A stretch of DNA of 64,000 nt from assembly GCA_945910005.1 (NCBI GenBank), contig OX246741.1:13964890-14028889 (forward strand), written 5' to 3'. Position 1 is the stretch's first letter. Every line of letters begins with the position of its first letter. The notes beneath the pieces are model-generated. The model was not told the DNA's origin. It made no database searches and was given only the letters and a program-made list of their open reading frames with translations. The stretch is from Isoperla grammatica (lineage: Eukaryota; Arthropoda; Insecta; Plecoptera; Perlodidae). Below, in pieces: positions 1 through 13,099 of the stretch. A program made the translations under genes and the position numbers.

Positions 1-208
1 ATTATTCACTGTTTATACAAACCTTCAAAAATTAATCACACATGACCGAAGTATTAAAAATTTTCATACATATCCTCAATACAACCCGGATTCGAACCAA
101 GAAATCAGTTATCACTTCGGCCACTCCCTATAATTTATGCCTCATTCACCGACACTTTAAAACAATTGTACATATTGTTATAATAATATTGAATCACCTA
201 TTCCATAT

Positions 209-400
209 AAGGGCTGGTCCACACAGATTTTTGACATACGATTTAAGGTTTAACGCGTAGTCGTAAAGTTGGATCATAGGAAACACGTACTGGCGTTCAC
301 CCAAAGTTTTAGTTTTAAGACGTTGTTTTCATTGTTGTTTTTAAAACAACGTCTTAAAACCTTATGCATTATGTCTTAAAAATCTGTGTGGACCAGCCTT
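209..400. mobile_element. fold-back MITE
   Basis: Terminal inverted repeats GGCTGGTCCACACAGATTTTT at both ends and an inner hairpin AGACGTTGTTTT...AAAACAACGTCT make the whole 192 bp fold on itself. The right end abuts TTAA and the left ATAA, so a TTAA-type duplication is possible but not exact. Confidence 0.75.
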
Positions 401-470
401 AACGTAACAGGTGTTCCCAATAAATTCCCCTCTAAACTCGTTCACAAAATATTCAAGTACTAATACTCAC

Positions 471-648
471 TGGTAGTCTACTTCACCTCCACGCAGGCCC
501 ATTCCCCTGTCGAGGTGTGTTCACTGTAGTCACGCATGCACTCGTCCCTCTCAGTTGAAGGGACGTCCACTACTGAGGCCCTCGTGCTGCGAGTAAGCTG
601 CCCCTGGATCGCCTCGCCCGTCGCCTCGCTGTTTCGCACGCCACAACT
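471..648 (-). other. promoter-like exon candidate on the minus strand
   Basis: A GC-rich island starts with an Inr-like TCAGTT (A at 648) and ends at a strong donor CTACCA|GTGAGT at 471. One frame is open from 658 to a TAG just before the donor, ending EHTSTGEWACVEVK. It could be an untranslated first exon of a gene lying to the left of the window, or the last coding exon of one with exons to the right; I saw no partner exon for the second option. Confidence 0.3.
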
Positions 649-3600
649 GACCCACTTCTTACTCCCTCCGATACATTAGTCAAACCAAAGGACGTGCATG
701 GCTTTCTTTGTGTACATGTACTGAAAGTAAACGTTAATGCAACGATTGTGTGCTACGGTTCATTCGATTAAGTACCAGAGTCGAGTATGACTAAGAAAAG
801 TGTAGGTTTGATTTATTAATGAGTTTTGTTTTCGAAGGGAGTTACTTGGAAAGTCATTGATGGCGAGACGAAGAATGCGTGGGTGGAAGGTTCTGAAATA
901 AGTCGACTGTCGATAATCGATTTATTTATGATGTTCGATGGGTGTGTTTTGGCCTTCAATATGTCAGGGTTCTTCAACTCTAGAGAACGAAAACAAAAAC
1001 TTAAGAGAAAAGTAAACGTAGTTCAGGGAAAAGAGTTGGAAAGTAACATATGGAGGTATACAGACTTATTGATTTTACGATTAACGTCTCATAATGCGAT
1101 AGCCTTGACGGTTATTAATTATGCGATACAGGCTGACTTAACATTAGTTAATGCCGACTTCAATTTTTTTAATGTTGAAATTTTAATTTTAATACTAATA
1201 AATATTTTTGTATTAGTATGTTGAACAAAATAATTGATAAAATTATACATTGTTTAGGAGTGACAACTATTGTATTATATGGAGGTAGTCAAACCAAGTC
1301 ACACCACTCATAAGCTCATTAATCACAAGAAGGGTGATGCTAATGATATTTGGGATTTACCTTCGCTATGAAAGGGATTGATAATGAAATATGTCTTCGA
1401 GCAGGTTGAAGAGGTCGGAATTTGATCGGCTGTTTCCGGCTTTAATTCCCCTCGCCAGTAATCCGATGATTTCTTAGATTTTGTTGGTTGCAAAATGTGT
1501 TTGCGTGTATGTATATTGGTTATCAGTTAAAAATGTTTTCGTACGTTATATATAGTTTTGGTCTGTTCTGGCCACCGACAGTAGATCACTAATAAGACTG
1601 ATTGAAACTGACAGTGAGGGATGGTGGTGGCTCTCATGGTTCCCACACCAACGTAAGACGTAAGACGTTTACCAATCTGGCCTCGCTACGCTACCCCTCT
1701 CATTTTTAAAGACGTGCATCCATATTTAGCTGGGTATTCATGGTGGGTAAAGCTGGGTTGAATTTTTCACCCTCTAACAGTACAGAACAGGGCCTGATTC
1801 ATAACGATGCATAACTAAAGTTGTCCTAAGTTAGGCAAATCCTATCTAGATATATCAAGATAAATCATCTCTGGGTCTTACTTCACATTCACAAATAAAA
1901 GATTATTAGTAAAATTGTTGATATTTTACTAAACTTTATTCATGACATTGCAGAACGGCATATGCGTGATTTATATTACTATGATTTGCTTAAACTAGGA
2001 CGTTTTAGCACTTGGGCACCTTTGAGAATCTGGGCCCAGGTATTATTCTTGGGAGATAACAGAACGATCATACATTCCGGTGCATCGTATTATTATTTGC
2101 GTTGTGTTGAGATTTCTTGTGCGACGGCGCTTCAACCCAAAACACATTTGATATCGAGCAGTTGGTCAGAAGACACGTGTGGTTTATGTGTCTTCCCAAT
2201 CCCCTTTCCCACCCATTCCCTTACCTCCAATCTTCTTCCCCGTTTGGCTACGGGATAAAATAGGTCCACGATAGCTCTGCCTATCGTAAGAAGCGATAAG
2301 GGGTGACGTCATATGACCTAACGGTTAGGTAAACGTTGTAAAACAGCAACTAATGAAAGCGAAAGAGAGGCAAGGTGAATGAATATTTGGCAGCTCTTCC
2401 TCTGGTCGACTATTGCATAAAAGGGGGATGATAGAGACCCACTTTCAACATCCGACCCACAGGTCACGCGAGATTCAGGCGAAGATACTCGTTTAGACTT
2501 GAGCGTCCTCATTCCTTGGCTAATGAGCAAAGAAGTATGCGGGAGCGATATAGGCCTACATAGTACACAGTACATTGTAGATGTAGATGTCCCGTGATGG
2601 AAATGAGACCGTGCGTATATACGTTATAAACGCAACAATTAATTGTATGTTTGTCTCAATGTTTTATGTATGTATAGTATGTGCGTTTCGTTGGCGTATT
2701 ATGATGTGAATATCATTATTGAAGTCGATCGCTTTCCAAGTGCGCTACCAAGCTGAGATAGAGCAGGTAGTTAGCATAAAGTTTATACTTTGTGGAACAA
2801 TAATCCCATTATTATTATAAAAAAACAACAACAATCGAAAGAAGACTTGTAGACGAGGTTATGATTATGGTTGAAATTCAAATTTAAATACAAAACCTTT
2901 AACAAAAAAATGAAGAATAATTGAATAATGTCTATTTTATATATAACAAATTATTGCAGGGCCTAAAATAATGACATTATTACACCGAAACTATTGTTTT
3001 CCTTATTTATTTATAATTGGTAGCTTTTATAATTATTAATCAATATTTTCTACAAACACTTTTGGGTCAAGAAAAAAAAAATAAACATATATATATATAT
3101 TGCCGATCTATTAACTCCTTAATCGTAGCGACCTATATAACCCTTGAAATACGTTGAAAAGATCGCATCGCATGATTTCTCCTCTAGTGTGACAAACTTA
3201 TTGTGATATTCACACAGAAACTGTTGTCGTAGAATACAATTGCGTTGCGTGTCTTTTCTTCAAGAGCTCTTGGCTTGTACTCCGGGCTAATCAGATCGCT
3301 ACTCCCTACTCCCTCTTACACCCCGAACATGCAACTCCGCTAAGCGTCCAGCTGACCTCCGCCATATTCAGGTCAGCGTTTCTAAATAATACTTGCCCCA
3401 GTTTTTCGGTGATTTACTCAGACGTAAGATGTTGTAGAAAATATCGCTGAAATTAATATTTAGGAACACTGGACATAGAGCCACGAGAATTTTTTTTAAT
3501 TTATTATACTCATTAGAGGAGAAAAAATGCTATACTGGAATAATAAGTGACCTGGTTTTGTGATACCCTAAAATAGTTGTTGTAGAATCTCGCTCGAATA

Positions 3601-4366
3601 TGAGGGGTTGTTGATGTAAGTCTGGTGGTAATGGGAAAGTTATGCTCGCTCTGTAGATTTCAGTGAGTGGCGTTGTTTAACTGTAGGGGGTTATAGGGTG
3701 TTGGGGTTAATGTTACATATACATAAGTATAAATAAAATTACTATAAAAGTTTGGCTGTACAATCAGCACATATTTGTAAATAGGACGGCGATTGATGAG
3801 AATGTTTTAATTGTTTTAGTCTAGAGTAATATTGTTTAGCCCTGCTTTAACAAATTATGTGTTAATTTATACTCTCTGTGGAAGAAAATGTGTGACACTT
3901 GTTTGCTTTAGAAAAGTTTCACTTTATTAGTTGCTTTAGGAACTTCTACTTAGCTTATTATTTCTTATCGATGTTATGTGATGTGACTTTCCAACAGTTT
4001 CCAATCACTTAAGTCTACTGTATTTGCAATTCTCGAACCTAACCTACTTTGCTATTATTCTCTGGTATCGACTCAAGTTTTGTGGGGTGAAGTACATCCA
4101 ACCCAAAAACTTAATAACCGTGTCAAAATGATAGCAACCAGACAACACAACACTATATATTATATATATTTGATTTCTTAGATTTTGTTTAAATAAACTT
4201 TGGATTGGTTTTACCAAAAAATGTTTTCTTACTTTATATATCTATATATGTCTCATATATATTATACATTATATGTTGTTCTGTAGGTTTTCGCGAACTG
4301 AAGAAGATGTAGTAATAGGTTTTGAGTTTTTGTCCACGGAACTTGCTTTCTAGGGAATTTTACTTC

Positions 4367-4403
<37 letters not shown>

Positions 4404-6711
4404 ATAATAAAAAAAAAAACACAACATTTTATGTATATATATATATAATGGCGACCAACGATGAAAAACATGATTACTCGGATTAAACTGAAAGAAACTA
4501 AAAACATTTTCTAACTCGTATTATCAACTATTTCTGTCAGATCAGTTAACCCGGCACCTCCACCAAATAACAATACTAATGATAAGAATATAAACAACCC
4601 CGCTGAAAATCAGTTCTTATAACTGATAAGTTGGACAGTAAATACAGATTGTATTTTTATTTTTATTTACATTTACTCCTACAATAATGAGAGGTGCTGT
4701 TTGTATTTTTATTTATGTGATAATTACCATATCTATTAATACTATTATACTAAAGTATATATGCTATTATTTGTGTTTTTAATGTTGTGGTAAATCTTAA
4801 TATTTACAATCTTATTCGTATTAGGTATTGACTATTGAGCCACTGTTAATATGATAAAACAATCTTCATCTACTACTTCCTGAATCTTCAATAAATGAAC
4901 ACATGAACTTGTGAATAACATAGAACGGGATCATAAGTATAGATAGCTCAGAATCACTTTACTTTTATTTCTAAACATAAAAGCTTAACCCTACAAAGCT
5001 CATTGAAACGTGAACACAATTTTTAATACCAAAATCAGGAAATAAGCCATAAACATTATATATTCTAGTTATAGTGCTGTCATGTGTAATGAGATTATAA
5101 AGAACTGGTTTTAAAAAAAGAATGTTTAATAACCTAACAATTGTAAAGGTTTCTTGTGTAAGGGTCAACGCCCAGCATACGAGTGAAGTGCGTATACAGC
5201 TATTGTTATCGCGGATCGTTTGTTCGCCTGCTCAATATAGGCCAAGAGTTTGATTGGTGTCTGGAGTAATGGGTTTGTGGTGGCAAGACTGACTAGGCCT
5301 CTAGGGTAGGCGGTCGTCAAACCATTATTCAACCAGGAAGGGAATGTATTGACTAGTAAACATGACACACAAACACTCATTGGCCCAGAGAGAGAAATGC
5401 CGGAAGTCGACACCTAGATTACTTCCGTGTATAAAGAGAATTAAATATTGATTCATATGGTGATAATGACTTGTGTTGTAGTTTTTTGGTTCATTAGAGA
5501 TATGTTTTATTGATTCAATGCTACAAACATGCCACACAACAACTCGCACGGACATAAAAATAGAAATAATATGTTTGTACTAAATACTAAAATAGTAATC
5601 ATATCCTATGATATTATGTAACATTGTTGACTGTCATATGAAAGTAAGGGTGTGTTCTTTTATTTATTTATTTCATGTCATCCTACCATCCATCTTTAAA
5701 AAAAAAATGCTTTTCTTAATTCCTTATAATTCCTTTGCACCTAGCAAGGTTTACGCGGTTACTATTGCAGAACATATTTTTTGGGGTAACTTTTCCCCAC
5801 GATATTTTCAGGATCTTATAAAATTGTTTTTCTAGATTCTTGTGCTACGTTTGTATTTTCTATCTGACTACATCTTACAAGATTAAACTATTTATAATTA
5901 CAAATTATATACTTTCAATACACTGTGAATAAAACTAAAATGCCGTACATTGCTAATGAAATAAAAATACACTTTATTTGTACAACATGCGGCAAAAGTA
6001 TATACCAAATGTTCGAGGACGGTAGCGTTATAACAAAATCTTGTTAGCCAATATGGCTGATGATTGTTAAATATAACGATGTTTCAGTATGTTGTAATTG
6101 GCCCAAATGCCGCAGGTGTCCACAGTGTTGCCAATAAAGGATTCGCTTGACAAATATGACTGGTACTTTTGCTGTTGTATCGACCTCGCTCTGATTTTGT
6201 GAATAGCAACAAAATGCGGCTTCATGAAAAATTGATCTATTAATAATCGTTGACAAGTTTAGAGCAAATTTGAGCGTTGCATGACCTCAATATTTCACAC
6301 TGTTATAAAAGTATAGCACATCATATTGTGCATGAATACTCAGTTGTGAGGTGTCAACATTTTTTATGTTGTGTTGTCGAATATGTATTTATGAAAATGT
6401 TTGAGGTAGGCCTACAGCTATGTATGTATAAACATTACTATTTGCTATTCGTCGATAGAAATACGTGTTCTGTGCAGTTGGACGTATAAGTTCTAGCTCT
6501 ACAATAATTTATATGCAGATAATCGTTTTGTCAAATTAATAGTTCGGATGCCATAATTTACTTGGCATGCAAATCGTTTTGTAGTGTTAGGACTTCTATT
6601 TACTTTGGGTACATATCCTGGCCCTGCTGAAAACTGTGACTACTATAATTATCTTTATTTCAGAATGATATTCAATACATACTAAACCATGTACTACCTA
6701 ATACACCTTTT
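649..6711. other. non-coding stretch
   Basis: AT-rich sequence with TA microsatellites and scattered GC-richer patches (about 2140-2560, 3230-3390, 5160-5420). A 132-codon frame at 826-1224 lacks an ATG start and has AT-driven composition. I see no gene. Confidence 0.6.
4368..4401. repeat. (TA)n microsatellite
   Basis: Uninterrupted TA dinucleotides; shorter TA runs occur at 3087-3104 and 4434-4447. Confidence 0.95.
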
Positions 6712-6868
6712 TCAGAATTTGATCTAGGAACTTCAGATAGAATTAATCACGGCCCTCTTGCAAAGATTAAACTAGCCTCTAGATCTTCAATAACAACAAT
6801 GCACAACAGTGAAAAATTCCCCTTAACATAGCTATCAGGGCTCTATCAGGGTCCTAGATCAATTCTGG
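6712..6868. mobile_element. fold-back MITE, family related to 10739-10938
   Basis: Ends TCAGAATTTGATCTAGGA and TCCTAGATCAATTCTG are inverted copies, and the interior words AATAACAACAATGCACAACA also occur in the element at 10739-10938. The arms are decayed. Confidence 0.55.
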
Positions 6869-7247
6869 GTCTACTAGTGGAAAGAGAAAATAGTTGATGA
6901 GGGAAAGTAGGATTGGAATACCGCAACAGATGATCGAATCGAAGATATTCGTTGAAATCGTTGTAATGGATAATTAGAAATAGGACTTTCAGAAAAGAGG
7001 CAAGAATGGAGAGCTGTTTGAAATCAATTCAGAGATTAATAACAGAAAGAAAATCATAGAAAATATCCTCAATATTAAATAAATTCAACGAAATTATACT
7101 TTTCGGCTAATGTGTTCTGTTCTTTTGAATGAATTTCAGTAAAGTTTCTACTATTGTTATCCCAGGATCGAAGTGAAACCAAGTATATTTTAAACAATCA
7201 ATGAAAATCTCGTGTTTCTATTTATTGTCTATAATTTTATCGCCAAG

Positions 7248-7487
7248 ATGTGTACTGCTTTGTACCCGCCCTGTATCGCTGCCAGCCTAAATCAGTGTGT
7301 GCCTGCACGCTATAGGGAGCTGAGTAGGTCCCTGTCCGTTTTTACTCGACGCTTTGTGAGTAATGCCAAGTTCATAACATCGGACATTGCAATGCAACAT
7401 TTGGACACTGCCCTTCGCGTTTTGGACTTGAACTCTCTAACTAAACCTACGGCCACACATGTTTACTCAACATGGTTTACTTCTTGA
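7248..7487 (+). CDS. unrecognised 79-codon frame
   Basis: Begins MCTALYPPCIAASLNQCVPA in a stretch of clearly higher G+C than its AT-rich flanks and ends in TGA at 7487. An internal TTT|GTGAGT at 7355-7362 is a good donor, so only its first part may be exonic. Its end overlaps the 234-bp tandem duplication. No homologue is recognised; a decayed mobile element is as likely. Confidence 0.15.
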   Translation: MCTALYPPCIAASLNQCVPARYRELSRSLSVFTRRFVSNAKFITSDIAMQHLDTALRVLDLNSLTKPTATHVYSTWFTS

Positions 7488-7923
7488 AGGGAAGTCTTGT
7501 CGTATTGTGGGTTAAGTGGAACGTTCGGTATAGTTCTTCTTTATTATAACCAATGACAATAGGTTGTTTAATTGTATTGTATAACTTATTCGATAGATAC
7601 TTTAATGTAAAAATTGACTAGTTGTATTTTACGCCTAACTACTACGTATGTACCAGTACGTACGTACCACCAGTATGCACCAGTATGTACACATGTTTAT
7701 TTAACATGGTTTACTTCTTGAAGGGAAGTCTTGTCGTATTATGGGTTAAGTGGAACGTTCGGTATAGTTCTTCTTTATTATAACCAATGACAATAGGTTG
7801 TTATTAATTGTATTGTATAACTTATTCGATTAGATACATTAATGTAAAAATATGACTAAATGTATTTTACGCTAAACTACTATGCATGTATGCTAGTATG
7901 TAGGCTACGCTAAACTATAACAT
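7457..7923. repeat. 234-bp tandem duplication
   Basis: 7457-7690 and 7691-7923 are near-identical at their start (ACATGTTTA, then AACATGGTTTACTTCTTGAA) and diverge slowly toward the end. A short GTACGTAC-type repeat lies at the junction. Confidence 0.85.
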
Positions 7924-9092
7924 TGCTAAAATATAACGTTGGTTGATGCTAAAACAACACACGAAAAATAATTAGTTTCCGCAAAAATAATTAGCTTACA
8001 AATAAGATAAAGTTTTATGTTCTAAGCTGTTATGCTATATACATACTTTAGAACCACAATATTTTCGAGTCGGGATGATGTACCGATAATAAAATTAATA
8101 ACATGAGTGACCCTCCCTTCAATACACTAGGTACCAATTAAAACATGGTGGAGTGGGATATGAATATGATGATAAATAGGAGTCGCGGCTGTCATTTCAA
8201 CACTTTCAATGCAGCACAGAAAGTGGCTAACTTTACTTATTGAGATGTGTGTTCGACACTTGAAAAGGAGAGCTTTACCACGCTTTACAAAAGGATGTAT
8301 AAGAAGGTAGGCCGGGTAAAATGACACAACACATTGGAGACATTCTGAAAGGGGAGATGTATGAAACGCATGCAAAGTAAAGACAGCATATTATAGTAGG
8401 CTATTTGAAGAAAGCATTGATTGTTGTTAGTTTGGTTTATTCCAAAATAAAAAGTAAACCTCATACGGAGAGTTATAATATATGACTATATGACCATAAG
8501 GTTAAAATTAAATAAATACAAAACGTAAAAAGCGTAGGGGTTGTAAAATTTGTGGCAAACAGAGGAGATAATTGGCAAGTGTTATAAGATCAATAAAATT
8601 AGCGTTTTATAATCAGGGATGATAGTGCATATTTTGTTTACGATATCAAAAGCGATAATATTGAGAAAGTTAATGCCAATGTCTTCATGTCAAAATATAG
8701 GTTACAATAGGTTACATTGTATTGTAACCGTTACAATAACCATTGCATGCATATTATCTCCAACACACAATAGGTACGACGTAATGTATTGAAAACAAGT
8801 AGTGATTTGTATTTCATTTTGTTGTTAATGTTCACTGACCTCAATATAGGGAATCAATTCTCATATTTGTAATGGGTGCTCTCATCAATGTAATAGCTTG
8901 GGTTGGAAACGAGGTGATGGGGGGGGGGGGGGTGAGGTGGAGTGTGAATACATGTGTTGGAAATAAAAGAGTATTCACTTCCTCTTGTTTGTTCAGAAAT
9001 AACACAGATAAGCATGTAACTAATAACAAACATACACAGATGTTTAAATTTAATCTAGCTGTATAGAATTGATGAGTAGCTAATCAAAATAT

Positions 9093-9192
9093 TCGCCTCA
9101 TTGGATTTGAACAGAGCATGAACTACTTCTAACCGTAGGCCTACTTGCACGTGTTCTAAAGCTCCACTTTGACGCTAGTCCACTGGTCTAGT
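9093..9192 (-). mobile_element. tRNA-like SINE head
   Basis: Minus strand with A box-like GTGGACTAGCGTCAAAG and B box GTTCAAATCCAATG. The spacing is slightly long, consistent with a decayed tRNA-derived SINE. Confidence 0.4.
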
Positions 9193-10738
9193 AAACTAAT
9201 GCAATACTTAGGGCGGAATGCAGATCGTGTTAAGTATGTGATTTGTTTATGGTTGCTACGGAGTTGGTTCTTCTTATAGAAAATAGCATGTAATAAAACA
9301 ATGCCATTAATTGCAACAAATCCTGTACTTGACTTGACACTTAACTCTGCATACGGTCTTTAGTGACAAGTGACAATTAATCACAACTAATAGCTTCATT
9401 AGTGCACTAGGCTACGTGACTAGAGTGCAGATATTTTTAGTTTGACAGAGGTACTTTGAAGTACCCCCTAGTTAGGTGACTACCACCCAGCCTAACATAG
9501 TATATATGACTGCTTATAAATAAAATTATTTATAATAAGTCAATATATCTTATGCAAGGAATAAATATGATATGATTGTCGGAGATGTCGGGTTGTCACG
9601 GGGGTAAGGGGTGGTCACATGACACATAGTGATGGAGCAGAGCAGCAGGGGAGCGTCAAACTAAGAAAATTTCAATTCTAGTGTTAAAATGTAATTTGGT
9701 ATATATGCCCTTACTGAGATACTGTAAACCACAGTTATTGTGCTCATTTTTGAGATTGCTTTATAATTTTTGGTTCTGTTAAAAAGGTGTGAATGCTATA
9801 GTAGTAAAACATAAAATTACATTTATGTTAATAAAAAACATAAAAATGGTAATACAAATATTACTCATAGTCTATAGCTTTTTTGTATTACTATTGTTAC
9901 ATCTATCCTATATCTATAGCTATAAGCCTACTATCTATTTGTCGACAAGATCAAATAAAAAGTGCTGTGATTAAACAACTGATTACTTCTGTTTTGAATG
10001 GGCTGCACGCAAGTGACATGACACCATTTTGAATGCTGGTTATTTAGGTGCGAGACTGTAAACAAGTCAGTAAACAGGGGTCTGAAGCTCTGCTCTATCT
10101 AGGTAGGCCTATTGATCATTTGCATACCAGTGTTTTATCATAAAATGTAAACAAAGAAAGTTCCTGTTTTGATGACAAGTGCCTGATATTTCTGGCAACC
10201 AAGATGTGCTACATGTAAGATGCCCCCCCCCCCCTCACCCAACTGGTATCATACATAGGGATACATACATCATCGTTGTTGTACGTTTGTTACTATGGAA
10301 TGCAATCAGGCAGACAATAAATTATGTGACTACAGAACACAAAGACATTATTAGTTGTACAGTGTATTAAAGTCATGTCTCTTGTTTTCATTCTACTCCG
10401 ACTTCCGGTCTACACCTACAACAATATGAGCCATCGTAGACGGTGCACCGTGTATTAACATCCGGGTTAGTAGTCACATGGATCATTATAGAATTGATAT
10501 AGTATCAATTTGTCTAAGCTCATTCTCATTCATACTGCAATATTGAATATAGGCCATACTTCAGCTGATTGTGTACTAAAACCAGAGCCGATACAGAAGT
10601 TTGGTATATTGGAGGAAATGCATATCAACTGTGGTATAAATCCCCGACATAAATCTGTGATAACACGATGATTTTACTAAAGATTAGGCTACTTTTGACA
10701 GGTTATTTGTTGAAAGTCATCTGAATTATGCCAATCAA

Positions 10739-10938
10739 TAGATGATTTCCAAAATTGAATCGGAGTTAATTACGGTCTTCTAAATCATCAATGACAACAA
10801 TGCACAACAATTACCAATGCACCTTGACATAACATTTGAAAACTAGTTGTTATTGTTGTACAATGTTGGCATTGACGATTTAGAAGACCAAAATTAACTC
10901 CATGTAAGGGTCCTAGATCAATTTTGAAAATCATCTAT
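10739..10938. mobile_element. fold-back MITE
   Basis: Arms starting TAGATGATTTYCAAAATTGA pair over most of the 200 bp, including GGTCTTCTAAATC(A/G)TCAATG. The left arm lacks about ten bases present in the right. Confidence 0.7.
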
Positions 10939-12250
10939 AAGGTCATGTACTTAGAAATTACAGTTTGTGCAACATCACACTGACAGACTCTAACGTGGCT
11001 GCAAAGAGGTCTCGAATTCCTTATGACTTGCCATGTGGAGTTGTGGACTCATTATACCTCTTTTATTGTTTGAAAGAAAAATAATATTTATCCAATCCCT
11101 CCAATGTCTGAAGTCGGCTTGAATGCGAGCATATTCAGGCAATACCTACAAGAGTTCTTGAATTAATAGGTACGGTTACGCGTTAAAATAAGGGAAGACG
11201 TATATGTATATACACAACTGATATAATGTAATGTGAATGCAGCTGTTTTAAGCTTAAATGAAGTCTAGAACCGAGCGGTTCTGCCATGTTTCCAGTGGGA
11301 AGGTCTGGGAGACTCGGTCGGTGTATGCTGCCGACCAATAGGGAACGAGCCAAGCTAAACCGGGAAATATGGTACACAGATTGCGTGAACTGTGGATAGT
11401 ATTATTTTTAACAGTAAACAAAGTTTTCCCAAACCAGGTTTGCACATCAATATTGAAAAACTGGGCCTTACATAAATAGGTAGTCTGGTTGTCATTATAG
11501 TGATCACATTAAATATAAATTTTAAACTGTTTTAATTAGTGTCTGTAAATGTATACATACATGCACAAAATTCATGAGATTAGTGTACTTATAGAATATT
11601 TGACACTGATGAAGAAAGCCTACGCGGGCTGAAACGTTTCATTTGTTGTAAATAAGCTTATTTATGTGATCACATGACTAGGCCTACCTGCTTTTCTATA
11701 GCAAGCTGTTAGAATCTATATCTTACAATGGCACTACATACATATGAGCCTTTTGGCATCTACCAAACAACATCATAGTCTTATGATTACGAACTAAACT
11801 ACTCAATCAAAATGGCTCGATCGTCTCAAGGTTAAGTAGATATATGTTAATTTTGATAATCGATCCAATATTTTAAAATTATTTTGATAATGCAAGCCAA
11901 GGATGTAGGTATGCCACTGTTAAGACTGAAATGGGCTTTTAAATAAAGCACAGGATATAGAATTTTAATTTTTTTTAGAAAACTTTATTGTAACATACTG
12001 CTAGGCACTGGGAACTTTTAGATGAAGTATTAAAATACATTTAAGCATTTTTATATAACATTTCTATGGTACAAGAGTAACCACAACTACCAACACTGAA
12101 AGCAGTGAATGCAACTTCGTAAGTCGAGATTATCTCCATACTTTTGATTTGATAAGGCGCAGGAGTTAAATTGTTTAGCAAACATGTGCATTTGAACAGT
12201 TAAATGCTAAATATCTATTAGTTCAATAACAATTTGTTGAAAAATATATA

Positions 12251-13099
12251 TTAACAATTAGTGGTGTCAAACGATATTTTTTTCAATATCGATATCGGCG
12301 CCATTTTGCCGATATCGTATCGCGATATCGATATTAAAAATTGACATCGATATCGCGATATCGAATTTTTTTTCGGCGGTAATAAAACAATACATAAGAA
12401 ATCGTAGTCAATTTAAAGTGTTTTCGCCGTGGCCAGTAGTATTTTCGCTGTGGCCAGCAGTACGCGTTGCTGCAGTTAGTGTCTTCACGTTTATACCCCC
12501 CCCCCCCCCCTTACCCCAGGATATCATTATCAACTTGAAAATTTTCCGCCCGTGGCCTGCAGTACGAGTTGCTGCACAGCGATAAATGCTTGAAATCGCG
12601 TGATGACGTCTAGTCACGTTTCGGGCATCGGCTATTGACAGGCGTAAAAGTATCAAGCAATACTGAACAACAACATTCTTCTCGGAAAGAATTCGGGGTT
12701 CCAGGTATAGATAGTTGAATGGATCCAATGTCTTGACGCAAACAAAGGGAACCCGCCGGCCCTTGCAGCCATCTGTGTGGAGGGGGTAGATTTCCAGTTA
12801 CAAACTGCAGCAACGCGTACTGCAAACCATGGGAGAAATACTTCAAGTGGACAATGGTATCGTGGGCTGTGGGGGGGGGGGGGGGAGGGTTGGTACTCAG
12901 TGACAAGCTGCAGCAACGCATACTGCAGCAATGCATACTGCAGACCATAGCGGAAATATTTTAATATTTTAAGTTGACCACGATATCGCGATATTTTCGA
13001 TATGACAATACCATATCGATATCGAAATTAGCGGCGATTTTCGTGCGATATCGATATCGAATCGAATTATCGATATCGTTTGACACCACTATTAACAAT
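12251..13099. mobile_element. non-autonomous hAT-type DNA transposon with 8-bp target duplication
   Basis: The element runs from 12259 to 13091 (833 bp) with terminal inverted repeats TAGTGGTGTCAAACGATAT and is flanked by a perfect 8-bp duplication TTAACAAT (12251-12258, 13092-13099), the hallmark length for hAT insertions. Its subterminal parts are full of CGATATCG-type words that form nested palindromes. Inside are C and G runs and inverted copies of a GCAGCAACGC(A/G)TACTGCA motif. It encodes no transposase; open frames inside are compositional. Confidence 0.88.

Larger units (their letters stand above)
7924..12250. other. non-coding stretch with repeats
   Basis: Apart from the tRNA-like fragment at 9093 and the MITE at 10739, nothing codes. 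At 11604-11637 the motif CTGATGAAGAAAGCC...GGGCTGAAACG recalls the Penelope-type end motif. Confidence 0.55.

Noticed and set aside
826..1224. 132-codon frame
   Set aside because: No ATG start; the Ile/Leu/Asn-rich end follows from AT-rich DNA.
12408..12948. Overlapping 90-110 codon minus-strand frames
   Set aside because: They lie inside the non-autonomous hAT-type element and are broken by C/G runs; no transposase motif is visible.
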